Positions 44,500 through 53,360 are shown, counted from the first letter of the stretch. The stretch: 64,000 nucleotides of DNA from G958296245 sp965262055 (GCA_965262055.1 CBDHEI010000002.1:868001-932000), one strand, 5' to 3'. Numbers and translations are program-made. The notes: generated by a model from the sequence alone, not told the origin.

Positions 44500-45702
44500 T
44501 TGATCAGCACGGAAGCGATAGACGCCGCGACGGCCCAGTTCGGCGTCGTACTCAGGCAGCAGCTCGAGCGAGTCGAACGGCTGAAGCAAGAGGGGGACTG
44601 GGTAGACTACTCAAGCTTCAGGCCCTTGGTGATCGGCATGATCGGGGGGGACGGCATTGGCCCCACGATAAGCGAGGCCACGCAGCGGGTCCTTGGGCGG
44701 CTGCTCTCCAACGAGGTGGCTGGCGGCAAGGTGAAGTTCAGGACCATCGAGGGCCTAACCATAGAGAACCGCGCGGCCCAGATGAAGTCGATCCCCGACG
44801 ACGTCCTGGCGGAGATCAAGGAGTGCAACGTTACGCTCAAAGGCCCGACGCACACGCCCGAGAAGGGTGACAAGTGGCCGAACATCGAGAGCGCCAACGT
44901 CTCCATGCGCAAGGAGCTGGACCTGTTCGCCAACGTGCGCCCGGTGCGGATCCCGAAGGAAGGCATAGACTGGACCTTCTTCCGGGAGAATACCGAAGAC
45001 ATCTACGCGGTGGGCAGCCAGGGGGTCAACGTGACCGAGGACCTCGCCGTGGACTTCCGGGTAATCAGCACGCCGGGCTCCCGCAGGATCATCGACGCGG
45101 CGTTCGCCCACGCGAGGAGGAAAGGGAAAAGCAGGGTGACGGTGGTCACCAAGGCCAACATCGTGAAGGCGACGGACGGCAAGTTCCTCGAGGTGGCTCG
45201 CTCCGTTGCCGAGCAGTACGAGGATATCGAGTGGGATAGCTGGTACATCGACATCATGACGGCCAAGCTGCTCGACCTGAAGCGGCGAGCGGACTTCCAG
45301 GTGCTGGTGATGCCCAACCTCTACGGGGACATCCTCACCGACGAGGCGGCGGAGATCCAGGGCGGGGTCGGCACCGCGGGCGGCGCGAACATAGGCAAGT
45401 CACACGCTATGTTCGAGGCCATCCACGGCAGCGCCCCAAGGATGGTCGAGGATGGGCGGGCCATCTACGCAGACCCGAGCTCGCTACTGCGGGCGGGGGC
45501 GATGATGCTGGAGCACGTCGGCTTCACTGACCTGGGTTTGCGCCTGCACAAGGCCATAGACGTGTGCGGTATGTACGAGCGCAAGCTGGTCATGACGGGC
45601 CGCAGCACCGGCGCGGCCAGCGACGAGTTCGGCAGCTATGTCCTGGACACAGTCGAGGACTCCAATCTGGAGTCCCGGTGGAGTGAGTACTCGGAGGCCT
45701 GA
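44500..45702 (+). CDS. icd: Isocitrate/isopropylmalate-type dehydrogenase
   Basis: A 400-aa beta-decarboxylating dehydrogenase. After an N-terminal extension of about 45 residues it has GGDGIGPTI, the RENTEDIYA substrate loop, the metal-binding MPNLYGDILTDEAAEIQGG and the GTAGGANIG cofactor region. RENTED is typical of isocitrate dehydrogenases. It starts with TTG 44500 and follows the transcarboxylase-like genes, with mdh downstream, so a TCA-cycle role is favoured over leucine synthesis. Confidence 0.85.
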   Translation: MISTEAIDAATAQFGVVLRQQLERVERLKQEGDWVDYSSFRPLVIGMIGGDGIGPTISEATQRVLGRLLSNEVAGGKVKFRTIEGLTIENRAAQMKSIPDDVLAEIKECNVTLKGPTHTPEKGDKWPNIESANVSMRKELDLFANVRPVRIPKEGIDWTFFRENTEDIYAVGSQGVNVTEDLAVDFRVISTPGSRRIIDAAFAHARRKGKSRVTVVTKANIVKATDGKFLEVARSVAEQYEDIEWDSWYIDIMTAKLLDLKRRADFQVLVMPNLYGDILTDEAAEIQGGVGTAGGANIGKSHAMFEAIHGSAPRMVEDGRAIYADPSSLLRAGAMMLEHVGFTDLGLRLHKAIDVCGMYERKLVMTGRSTGAASDEFGSYVLDTVEDSNLESRWSEYSEA

Positions 45703-45703
45703 T

Positions 45704-46003
45704 ATGAAGGTGAGTGTCGCGCACCGTCTCCAGACCTGTGATGCCAAGGACCGGCTGGAGGCCGGGCTGGTGTCGATGCTGGAGCGCTTCGGGGACTCGG
45801 TGTCCAACATACGTAAAGACTGGGACGGGGATACGGCAAAGTTCTCGTTCAGGGCGCAGGGATTCGAGATCAAAGGCCGGTTGACGCTCTCCGACGGTGT
45901 GGCTACGGTAGACCTCGGGCTGCCCCTGGCTGCTAGACTGTTCCAAGGCAGGATCCGGGCGGAGGTTGAGGGAGAGCTGGAGAGGATTCTTAACACCGGT
46001 TGA
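45704..46003 (+). CDS. Polyhydroxyalkanoic acid system family protein
   Basis: A 99-aa protein that opens MKVSVAHRLQTCDAKDRLEAGL and has FSFRAQGFEIKGRLTLSDGVATVDLGLPL. It resembles the small PHA-granule-region proteins (polyhydroxyalkanoic acid system family), whose biochemical role is unknown. The ATG lies 1 nt after the dehydrogenase stop, and mdh follows 20 nt later. No PHA synthase is in the window, so granule involvement is not supported by context. Confidence 0.7.
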   Translation: MKVSVAHRLQTCDAKDRLEAGLVSMLERFGDSVSNIRKDWDGDTAKFSFRAQGFEIKGRLTLSDGVATVDLGLPLAARLFQGRIRAEVEGELERILNTG

Positions 46004-46023
46004 AATAGAGACGGGGGTAGTAG

Positions 46024-46965
46024 ATGCGCAGCAAGGTGACAGTCGTAGGCGCCGGCAACGTGGGGGCGACCACCGCACAGAGGGTGTTCGACAAGGGCTA
46101 CGCCGACGTTGTACTCGTGGACATAGTCGAGGGGTTGCCGCAGGGGAAGGCCCTCGACATGCTGGAGTCGGGGCCCGTGCTGGGCAGCGACTCCTCGGTG
46201 ATCGGTGCAAACAGCTACGAAGGCACGACCGGGTCGGACGTGGTGGTAGTGACGTCCGGCATCGCCCGGAAGCCGAGCATGTCGCGCGACGACCTGCTGT
46301 TGACGAACATGAGGATTGTAAGCTCCGTCGTGGAGGAGGTCACGAAACACTCCCCCGACTGCATCCTGCTGGTCGTCACCAACCCGCTGGATGCGATGGC
46401 ACAGCGGGCGTATGAGCTGAGCGGCTTTCCGAAGAACCGCGTCGTCGGCATGGCAGGAATACTGGACACGGCGCGCTTCCGATCTTTCGTCGCTGCGGAG
46501 CTGGACGTATCGGTAGAAGCGGTTTCGGCCTTCGTGCTGGGGGGGCACGGCGATACGATGGTGCCCGTTGTGGGCAGCACGTTCGTTGGGGGGACTCCGC
46601 TGACCAAGCTGCTGACGGGGGAGAGGATCGAAGAGATCGTGCAGCGGACCCGGGACGGCGGCGCCGAGATAGTCAACCTGCTGAAGACCGGCAGCGCCTT
46701 CTACGCGCCGTCCGCCGCGATTGCGCAGATGGTGGAGTCGGTCCTGTTCGACAAGAAGCAGATACTGCCCTGCACGGCATACCTCGAGGGCGAGTACGGC
46801 ATAGACGGCCTCTACGTCGGCGTGCCGGTCAAGCTGGGAGCCGGCGGCGTCGAGGAGATCATCGAGTTCGATCTCACCAGGGAGGAAGACGCGGCCCTGA
46901 GGGGCTCGGCGGATGCCGTCCGCGAGCTTGTGGAGGTAATGGCGGGAGCGTCCCAGGCAAACTGA
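46024..46965 (+). CDS. mdh: Malate dehydrogenase
   Basis: A 313-aa NAD-dependent dehydrogenase of the LDH-like MDH family. It has GAGNVGATTA (cofactor), the substrate loop with arginines in ARKPSMSRDDLL (82, 88), DTARFRSF (Asp 148, Arg 151) and the catalytic His 175 in GGHGDTMVP. The arginine in the loop favours malate/oxaloacetate over lactate/pyruvate. It would reduce the oxaloacetate made by the upstream carboxyltransferase or run the TCA cycle. Confidence 0.92.
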   Translation: MRSKVTVVGAGNVGATTAQRVFDKGYADVVLVDIVEGLPQGKALDMLESGPVLGSDSSVIGANSYEGTTGSDVVVVTSGIARKPSMSRDDLLLTNMRIVSSVVEEVTKHSPDCILLVVTNPLDAMAQRAYELSGFPKNRVVGMAGILDTARFRSFVAAELDVSVEAVSAFVLGGHGDTMVPVVGSTFVGGTPLTKLLTGERIEEIVQRTRDGGAEIVNLLKTGSAFYAPSAAIAQMVESVLFDKKQILPCTAYLEGEYGIDGLYVGVPVKLGAGGVEEIIEFDLTREEDAALRGSADAVRELVEVMAGASQAN

Positions 46966-47050
46966 ATCGGCGGGGCCGTCGTATCGAAATACGTAGGCGT
47001 AGTTGTTATCCTGCATCCAGCCTGGAACACTGAACCACAGTAAGGGGTCC

Positions 47051-48505
47051 ATGACCAAGAGACTCGTTGGGTATCTGACGGTAGCCCTGGGCGCGATGGT
47101 CGTCGTGTTCGCGGCGGGCGCGCATCCTGTCTCCGCCGACACGGAGGTCGTCTCCTCTTCGATCACCAGCGAGTACCCGGAAGGGATCCGGCTCAAGCTG
47201 GAGGTCAAGAGCGACGTTGAGATAACGGAGATCGAGCTCCGGGCGCGTGTTGGGCAGAGGACGATCGGGCAGGTGGACCAGCTCTGCAAGGATACGGGAG
47301 CGCCTGCCGAGGATTGGCGTTGCGAGGACCTCGATCCCGGTACCAGCGTGAAAGCCGAGCTGTTCTGGCGCACCGCCTACACCGCCTCGTATATGCCCCC
47401 CGGAGTGATCATCGTGTACAGCTTTGCCATAAGGGACGCCGAAGGCGGCGTGCTCGAGACGGAGCCCGAGGAGTTCATATACCTCCCCACCGCGTTCGAA
47501 TGGGATGAGATCACCAAGGGCCCCGTCACCGTGGCTTTCCACGGCCCTGTGCAGTCGCGGGCAGAAACGATCCTGGACACTATCCTGGAGACGATCGAGA
47601 AGATGGAGCCCGCGATGGGCATTGAGATCGTCGATCCCATTCGGGTTACCGTCTTCAATAACCAGGTGGAGATGATAGAGGCGCAGCAACGGCGCAGCGG
47701 GGCCACTACGAGACAGACGGCGACCCTCGGCCAGGCCTCCACCGAGGAGGGCGTGCTCATCATGATCGCCGACCGGAACTCCATCGGCACGGCGTCCCAC
47801 GAGGTGATGCACATCCTCGTCCACCGCGCGGGGGACAGCCCGTTCCGGAACGTACCATCGTGGCTAGACGAAGGGCTCGCGGAGTACGGGAACATAGATG
47901 TCGGCTACGAGTACGACATAGCCCTGGAGTTCGCGGTCGAGACAGGCATCCTGCTTCCGTTCATGTACATGGCCACGCCTCCAAGCGAGCCAGAGCAGCT
48001 GATCATCTTCTACGGCCAGGGCAAGAGCATCGCCCGGTTGATGATCCAGCGCTGGGGCGAGGCAAAGATGGCCGAGCTGTTGGCGCACCACAAACAGAGC
48101 GGAAACATAGAGAAGGCCATAGAGGACGTTTACGGGATTACGCTGATCGAGCTGGAGAACCTGTGGCGGGGCTTGATCGACGCGGAGCCGTTCATCCCGA
48201 ACGAGTCGGGGCGAGCCAAGCCGACGCCGGTGCCTCAGCGCACCCTTGGACTGTTCAGCCTGACCCCGCAGGCGGGAACCGAGGTCATAGGATCGTCGTC
48301 CGCCACTCCTACGCCGGAGCCCGCGGAGGCGACCGCGACGGTCGCGCCCACACCGCCGCCTGCAGAGGAGGGCAGCGAGGACGCTGGGCCGTCGGGCTTC
48401 AGCTGCGGCGCACCGCTGCACGGCGGCGCCGGGGCGTTGGACCTTGCCGGCCCCGGGTTGCTACTCGGCCTGGCCTTCTTCGCGGTGAGAAGGCGCAGGG
48501 ACTAA
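47051..48505 (+). CDS. Secreted gluzincin metallopeptidase (peptidase MA-like) with C-terminal sorting-type tail
   Basis: A 484-aa exported protein. The signal peptide (about 1-30) ends near PVSADTE. A beta-rich N-terminal domain is followed by a zinc peptidase core with HEVMH at 250-254 and the downstream Glu in WLDEGLAEYGN, as in peptidase MA/gluzincins. After a Pro/Thr/Ala-rich linker the tail has a Cys, a GG-rich stretch, a hydrophobic LLLGLAFF run and RRRR. This resembles MYXO-CTERM/GlyGly-CTERM sorting signals. ATG 47051 has AAGGGG just upstream. Confidence 0.82.
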   Translation: MTKRLVGYLTVALGAMVVVFAAGAHPVSADTEVVSSSITSEYPEGIRLKLEVKSDVEITEIELRARVGQRTIGQVDQLCKDTGAPAEDWRCEDLDPGTSVKAELFWRTAYTASYMPPGVIIVYSFAIRDAEGGVLETEPEEFIYLPTAFEWDEITKGPVTVAFHGPVQSRAETILDTILETIEKMEPAMGIEIVDPIRVTVFNNQVEMIEAQQRRSGATTRQTATLGQASTEEGVLIMIADRNSIGTASHEVMHILVHRAGDSPFRNVPSWLDEGLAEYGNIDVGYEYDIALEFAVETGILLPFMYMATPPSEPEQLIIFYGQGKSIARLMIQRWGEAKMAELLAHHKQSGNIEKAIEDVYGITLIELENLWRGLIDAEPFIPNESGRAKPTPVPQRTLGLFSLTPQAGTEVIGSSSATPTPEPAEATATVAPTPPPAEEGSEDAGPSGFSCGAPLHGGAGALDLAGPGLLLGLAFFAVRRRRD

Positions 48506-48764
48506 CCAAGCCAGAGACACCGTGTCGTCCTGGACCCATAACTCCGCCGTTCAGGCGTCTCCTCCGACGTGGGTATCCTGCATCTGACCTTTCAACCAGT
48601 GCAACTCTTCGCTGACTGTTCGAGAGCCCAACGCCCGGGCTAGGGCGCGAGCATTGCTCGACCGAGCTGGTAGTCGGACCTGTCCAAAGTGCGGCGTCCA
48701 GTAACCGCTCGTACAAACGGTGCCGTTTATCCGAAGGCGGATGGTAACTATAGCGGGCGCCACA
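48506..48764. other. Intergenic region without a supported gene
   Basis: This stretch lies between the metallopeptidase gene and the repeat element. A 70-codon minus-strand frame fills much of it but has no recognisable family and no ribosome site, so no gene is called. Confidence 0.5.
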
Positions 48765-48933
48765 AGCAGGCTGCTGAAATGCGGGGTGTGCAGAGGGGCG
48801 AAGCCCCTTTGCCGGGAGTCTGAGAGCCTGCCCTGAGCCTGCCGAAGGGGTGTCCCTCAGATATAATTACTCCTCCTTCCTGGTACAGGAAGGAGTCTGA
48901 AGAAGGTCACGAAGAGCTTTTCCGCAGCCTGCT
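48765..48933. repeat. MITE-like interspersed repeat, 169 bp
   Basis: The element begins AGCAGGCTGCTGAAA and ends with the near-complement of it (TTTTCCGCAGCCTGCT), giving terminal inverted repeats of about 15 bp. Inside are a GGGGCGAAGCCCC hairpin, the pair CCTGCCCTGAG/CCTGCCGAAGGGG, and a perfect CCTTCCTGGTACAGGAAGG hairpin. It carries no coding frame. TATAAT (48862-48867) inside points to the downstream gene. Its right end lies 10 bp before the next start codon. Confidence 0.65.
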
Positions 48934-48943
48934 AAGGATACCC

Positions 48944-49945
48944 GTGAAATTCAACTGTGAGAACTGTAACCGTCGGATGAAGTCGGACGGGTCCGTGGGC
49001 GCGGGCGGGGGCGCTATGTCCGTCTCAGCCTTCTGTCCGAACTGTGGGAACCGGTTCTCACTATGGGCCAACCCAGGAGAGACGCTGCTGCTGAAGGCGC
49101 TCAATGCCGGTCTAGCAGGCGGCGAGCTGATGACCCAGGTACTGGAGTCGGCCGGGGCCACGCTGCCCCACGCGATCGACCAGGCACCTCTGCCCCCTTC
49201 TGCGCCGCCTGCGGACTGGACGGACCTGGCTGACCGCTGGGTGTGGGTCGAGCCGGGGAGCTTCGTCATGGGCTCGCCTGAGTCGGAGGCGGGCCGCGAA
49301 ACAGATGAGAGTCCGCAGCATGAGGTGACGATCAGCGGCGGATTCCATCTCGGGAAATACACCGTCACGCGGGGCCAATGGGAGAGGGTAATGGGTACAT
49401 CTCCATGGGAGAGGGAATCCAGTATCCCCTCGAGCCCTGTGTTCCCTGCCGTCTTCATCTCGTGGAACGACGTACAGCAGCTAATCTCCCGGCTGAACTC
49501 ATCCAACGGCTACTGGCACTACCGGCTTCCCACCGAAGCAGAGTGGGAGTACGCATGCCGGGCTGGGACGAGCACGATGTGGTCGTTCGGCGAGGACCGC
49601 CATGCCCTCGGCGACTACGCTTGGTACATCGACAGCGAGGCGGAGGCTAAAGACCAGACACCCCGGGAGGTGGGGGCGAAGCTGCCCAACCCTTGGGGAC
49701 TGCACGATATGCACGGGAACGTCTGGGAATGGTGCCTGGACGTGTACGGAGAAGACTACTACTCCAGGTCGCCCGGCGTCGATCCTCAAGGGCCCAACAC
49801 TGACGCTGGCTCATCAAGGGTGATTCGTGGCGGCTACTTCCGGTACTTCACCCGGCACTCGAGGTCGGCGTCGAGGAACACGAGGCGGCCCGACGAACGC
49901 CACCGCGCGATAGGTGTCAGGCTGGTCAGGACTCCCAGGGGCTAG
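48944..49945 (+). CDS. FGE/SUMF1-family protein with N-terminal zinc ribbon
   Basis: A 333-aa protein. The N-terminus has CENC and CPNC, a probable zinc ribbon (residues about 5-30). The formylglycine-generating-enzyme fold follows: FVMGSPESEAGRETDESPQHEV, YRLPTEAEWEYACRAG, NPWGLHDMHGNVWEW and a closing RVIRGGYF. The Cys pair used by true FGE enzymes near the C-terminus is absent, so sulfatase activation is unlikely; many such proteins act as binding or effector domains. GTG 48944 has AAGGA directly upstream, beside the repeat element. Confidence 0.85.
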   Translation: MKFNCENCNRRMKSDGSVGAGGGAMSVSAFCPNCGNRFSLWANPGETLLLKALNAGLAGGELMTQVLESAGATLPHAIDQAPLPPSAPPADWTDLADRWVWVEPGSFVMGSPESEAGRETDESPQHEVTISGGFHLGKYTVTRGQWERVMGTSPWERESSIPSSPVFPAVFISWNDVQQLISRLNSSNGYWHYRLPTEAEWEYACRAGTSTMWSFGEDRHALGDYAWYIDSEAEAKDQTPREVGAKLPNPWGLHDMHGNVWEWCLDVYGEDYYSRSPGVDPQGPNTDAGSSRVIRGGYFRYFTRHSRSASRNTRRPDERHRAIGVRLVRTPRG

Positions 49946-50053
49946 ACCACTCACCTACCGCGAATCGCGGTGACCAACGCTTTGACCGCAGCTGCGCGCT
50001 CAATGCGGCAAGAGATATGATTCCATGCATCCGCTATTCATACTGGTGAAATC

Positions 50054-50284
50054 ATGCGAGTATCCGAAAGAGGCCAGATCACCATCCCCAAGGCTCTGCG
50101 GGAGCGCTTCGGGCTGCATCACAATGTCGAGATCGAGATGGCCCTCACCGATTATGGCCTCCTGATCAGGAAGAGAACAACCGCGGAACACCCTGTGGAT
50201 CGAGTGTACGGGATCCTCGGCAAGGACGCCCTCGGCAAGGGCCTTGGCGTCGATGAATATATCGAAGAGATTCGCGGAAGGTGA
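50054..50284 (+). CDS. vapB: AbrB/VapB-type antitoxin
   Basis: A 76-aa protein whose N-terminal half is a SpoVT/AbrB DNA-binding domain: MRVSERGQITIPKALRERFGL. The C-terminal half (VDRVYGILGKDALGKGL) would wrap the toxin. Its stop overlaps the VapC GTG (GTGA), the usual antitoxin-first order. AbrB-type antitoxins autoregulate their own promoter. Confidence 0.92.
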   Translation: MRVSERGQITIPKALRERFGLHHNVEIEMALTDYGLLIRKRTTAEHPVDRVYGILGKDALGKGLGVDEYIEEIRGR

Positions 50285-50661
50285 TCACCGCAGTCGACAC
50301 CAGTGTCCTGTTGGATGTGTTCATCCCGCACGATGAGCACGGCCCCCAGTCTGGGAGGTGGCTGAAGGCCGCATACGACGCCGGCGCTATCGTCGTCTGC
50401 GATCTCGTCTACGCCGAGCTCGTCCCGGCGTTCGCCGACCGGGCCTCGTTGGACCGTGCGCTGCACACGATGGGGGCCGCGTTGTCTCCCATAGACTCAT
50501 CGATGGCCTATGAGGCGGGGCTGCGATGGAAGCGGTACCGCTTGGCCGGCGGGCCTCGGAAGCGGATAATCACCGACTTTCTCATCGGGGCCCACGCCCT
50601 CTCTGCAGCGAACGCCTTCCTTACACGGGACCGTGGGTTCTTTTCCACCTACTTCCCCTAG
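50281..50661 (+). CDS. vapC: VapC-type PIN-domain toxin
   Basis: A 126-aa PIN ribonuclease. The acidic residues of the PIN site are visible: Asp 6 in AVDTSVLLD, Glu in VYAELV, Asp in ITDFLIGAHA, and Asp in LTRDRGF. VapC toxins cleave specific RNAs when freed from VapB. GTG start overlaps the antitoxin stop, and length is typical. Confidence 0.93.
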   Translation: MITAVDTSVLLDVFIPHDEHGPQSGRWLKAAYDAGAIVVCDLVYAELVPAFADRASLDRALHTMGAALSPIDSSMAYEAGLRWKRYRLAGGPRKRIITDFLIGAHALSAANAFLTRDRGFFSTYFP

Positions 50662-50784
50662 ATGAAGAGTCCCGGCGCCCCATAACCTCCGGTCGGGCTC
50701 AACGAGCACGACCATGCCGGGCCCCGGCGTGCCAGCCACTTCGCCCTGCGCTTGGAGTCGCGACCAATGCCGTCAGTCAAGCAG

Positions 50785-51370
50785 TCAGGGTGCTGCGCCT
50801 GTTGCGGGGAGATGCTTCCAGTACTTCCGTTTCCAACCGTCCGCTTCCCGATATCTGGAGAACTTGTAGCCCCACTCCGGTGATACCAGGCGTTCGTGCT
50901 GCTCATTCTCACTCTTGTCATGCGGGGTCTCAGCCGTGCCCGGGCAGTGGATGATGTAGCCGCCCGTCATTGCGACGCGCTCGAACTCCTCCAGCTCCTC
51001 TTCGAGGCGCCACCCTAGCGCGTGCGACGTGATCACCACGTCGGCGAAGCCATCGGGCAGAGGGATGGCCTAAGCCGTCGAGAACGTGAACATTGCACAG
51101 CCCTTGTTGGACCGCCTTTTCGCGGATGAACTGCCGGAGCCGCGCGTCCGGTTCGACGGCAAACACCGTATCGGCCGTCGCGGCCGCCTCCAGCGCTAAG
51201 CGGCCGGTCCCGGCGCCCACCTCAACAACCACCTTGCCAACGAGGGGCGTGATGCTCGTCACCTCGGCGAAGTCCCAGCCATGGAACTCCGGGCCGTCAT
51301 AGAGTTCGGGGCACTTGTTGTAGGCTATCAGGTCCAGCCCGGCCTTGGGAATCACAAGGTATCTATTCAA
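50785..51370 (-). pseudogene. SAM-dependent methyltransferase, C-terminal piece, frameshifted
   Basis: Two overlapping minus-strand frames encode a class I methyltransferase core: motif I VVVEVGAGTGRLALEAA, VFAVEPDA, then ITSHALGWRLEEELEEF and the closing KRKYWK. The frames join if one base is removed from GGCC at 51067-51070, restoring LDGLAIPLPDGFADVVI and a 194-aa reading frame. The protein starts abruptly within the family: the usual N-terminal 90 or so residues are missing. A matching N-terminal piece lies at 55677-56024, suggesting that the gene was split by the intervening insertion. Confidence 0.75.
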
Positions 51371-51602
51371 GGGGGTTCTCGCCCACTGCTAGCTTGCGTT
51401 CTTGAATACGACTGACGATGGTGTTAGTGTACGATCACTCGGGTTGTCGTCGCTCTGTCGGGTATGCCGCATGCTATCCAGAGATCGTGTGTTCAGTAGT
51501 ACCGCGTGAGCCCTAGGCTCAAAGAGAAAGGCTTGGTAGTTAGGCGGTCCTTGGCTAGGGCGTCAGGGACGGCTGCGTGACGGGGTAGGAATAAAGAAGC
51601 GT
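51371..51602. other. Non-coding flank of the insertion
   Basis: No gene, hairpin or promoter could be supported between the methyltransferase piece and the IS element. Confidence 0.5.
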
Positions 51603-53360
51603 CTTAGCCGGGATTTCCCATATTGGGAGTCTTCAGGCTCAAGGGGCAGCCCAAACGAGATGTTAGCATCATAGTCAGGTCCTGCAAGGCCAGTCAATCG
51701 CCGGTCTATCCGATAAGAGATGCGTTTGCAGTCGTAGAGCACCCTTCTTGTCCGTCTTCATCGTCCTCGTGTCCCCTGCCAGTGGGGTGAAAGCGCATTG
51801 AAGACAAGGCGACTCCCTGGAGCGCTCTCCCCCTCTTGGCAAGATCGTGGTTGTACCCTCCCTCAGCTTGGCGCCGGCGATAACCGGCCGATACGATCCA
51901 ACACTCCCTGGAACAACCGTCGAGGAACCGACATCTCGGATAACTGAAAGATCAACCACCGGGAGTGCCGCACCAGACGGCCTCCCATCTTGATCAGCTT
52001 GACCTGCACGCTCCGCAGCGACCAGTGCTTGACCGCCTTGGGCAGACACAGCCGGCGAAGGAAGTTCCCAAGGTTGTACGCCAGGACGAACAGAGATAGA
52101 CGCACCCGGTTGGCCACGAACCGATGGCACGACAGCCGAGTCCAGTTCAGCGCGTACTTCCCCTCCTTGATCCACTGCTCGGCTGTCCCGCGACCATTGT
52201 AGAATCGCACCACTCCTTCGGGGCCAGCCGTCATGCTCGTGACTATGAAGCCCACCCGGGGGAATAGCTCTCCCCTATGCCACTCCACCTTGGCCACCAC
52301 CCGCCGTGCCCGGTCCCAACTCCCGGCACGATACCAGAAGTCGTCGTATAGGATCACTGGACGCTTCGGCGGCCTCCCCACAGGCCTCCTGAGCAGAGGG
52401 GCGATCTCCCGTTGCAGCACCTCGTTGCCGGGGAGTCTTATAGCGTAAAGGACGTGCCGCTCCTCGAGGTACTCATAGATGTCCGGCTTGGCGAATGCGG
52501 CATCGGCACGAAAGTACCGCCGCACTCCTGTCGCCCCGTAGCGGGACAGGATCGGATCCAATACATCACGCCACCTGTGCGCGCTATGTACGTTCCCCGC
52601 ACGGAGCATCGCCCCCTCGCAGTCACCGAACTGGTTGAACACGAACAAAGGGTGATAGCACGTGCTCCCAAAGTGACCGTTGTACGACGCTCCCTCCTGT
52701 CCTCCATGTACCGGACTCTCCGAACTGTCCATGTCCAAGATCACCCGCCGGTGCGCTGTGTGCGTCATCGCCCGGTCCACCCACGTAGCGTTCACTCGGC
52801 CCAACCCTTCCACGTTGCCGTCTTGGGTAAGCACCTCGGTCTCGAACCGGCTGATGGTGTTGGTGCTGGCGGCCGGTCTCTCAGGACCACCTCGCCGTCC
52901 AACGACTACCCGCATCGTCGGGTCCTGGGCCAACCGTTCAGCGTCGTTGGTATCCTCGTAGCCCGCCAGACGACTGTACACCGACTGCCTGAGAAGGCCC
53001 ACCAATCGGTGCTGCACGTTACGACCGCCACGGCTCTCCTGCAGACACTCATTCGCCGTCTCCGTCAGCCCCAGTGCATCGTCCAACTCGCGGCAGGCCA
53101 GCAGCCCAGCGTCCGAGGTGATGGTAGCGCCGCGAAACTCCAACCGTACACGTCGGTCGAAACGGAGCGTGGCGCGGGGGTTGGTGCTTTCACCCATTGG
53201 GTGCCTCCTGAGTGGGTACGTTATCAAGAACTAGAGTAGTCGCTCACGACCAGTCTAGCACTCATGATAACCACTGTGCTCTGCTATTCGGCTACATCGG
53301 GTATCGCTGTTGCTGATTACGGCAAGCCCTGCAGGGTTGATATGGGAAATGTGGGCTTAG
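51603..53360 (-). mobile_element. IS1380-family insertion sequence
   Basis: The ends form imperfect inverted repeats: CTTAGCCGGGATTTCCCAT on the left and, on the opposite strand, CTAAGCCCACATTTCCCAT on the right (17 of the first 21 positions match, including ATTTCCCATAT). One transposase gene lies inside, with about 260 bp of non-coding sequence after it. No clear target duplication was found, so the outer bases may be off by a few nucleotides. Confidence 0.75.
51863..53197 (-). CDS. IS1380-family DDE transposase
   Basis: A 444-aa transposase. The N-terminal ATITSDAGLLACRELDDALGL, the first catalytic Asp in ILDMDSSESPVHG, FRADAAFAKPDIYEYLEE (second Asp) and the C-terminal NGRGTAEQWIKEGK (Glu region) fit the IS1380 DDE family. 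The reading frame is intact, so the element may be active. ATG 53197 has AGGAGG 6 nt upstream; the longer frame to 53227 has none. Confidence 0.92.
   Translation of the reverse strand: MGESTNPRATLRFDRRVRLEFRGATITSDAGLLACRELDDALGLTETANECLQESRGGRNVQHRLVGLLRQSVYSRLAGYEDTNDAERLAQDPTMRVVVGRRGGPERPAASTNTISRFETEVLTQDGNVEGLGRVNATWVDRAMTHTAHRRVILDMDSSESPVHGGQEGASYNGHFGSTCYHPLFVFNQFGDCEGAMLRAGNVHSAHRWRDVLDPILSRYGATGVRRYFRADAAFAKPDIYEYLEERHVLYAIRLPGNEVLQREIAPLLRRPVGRPPKRPVILYDDFWYRAGSWDRARRVVAKVEWHRGELFPRVGFIVTSMTAGPEGVVRFYNGRGTAEQWIKEGKYALNWTRLSCHRFVANRVRLSLFVLAYNLGNFLRRLCLPKAVKHWSLRSVQVKLIKMGGRLVRHSRWLIFQLSEMSVPRRLFQGVLDRIGRLSPAPS

Noticed and set aside
45484..47373. A 629-codon minus-strand open frame opposite the dehydrogenase and mdh genes
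   Set aside because: It covers parts of five convincing plus-strand genes and intergenic DNA; the translation is low in family-like patterns.
48551..48763. A 70-codon minus-strand ORF beside the MITE-like repeat
   Set aside because: It has no recognised family and no ribosome site; it may be a chance frame or relic.
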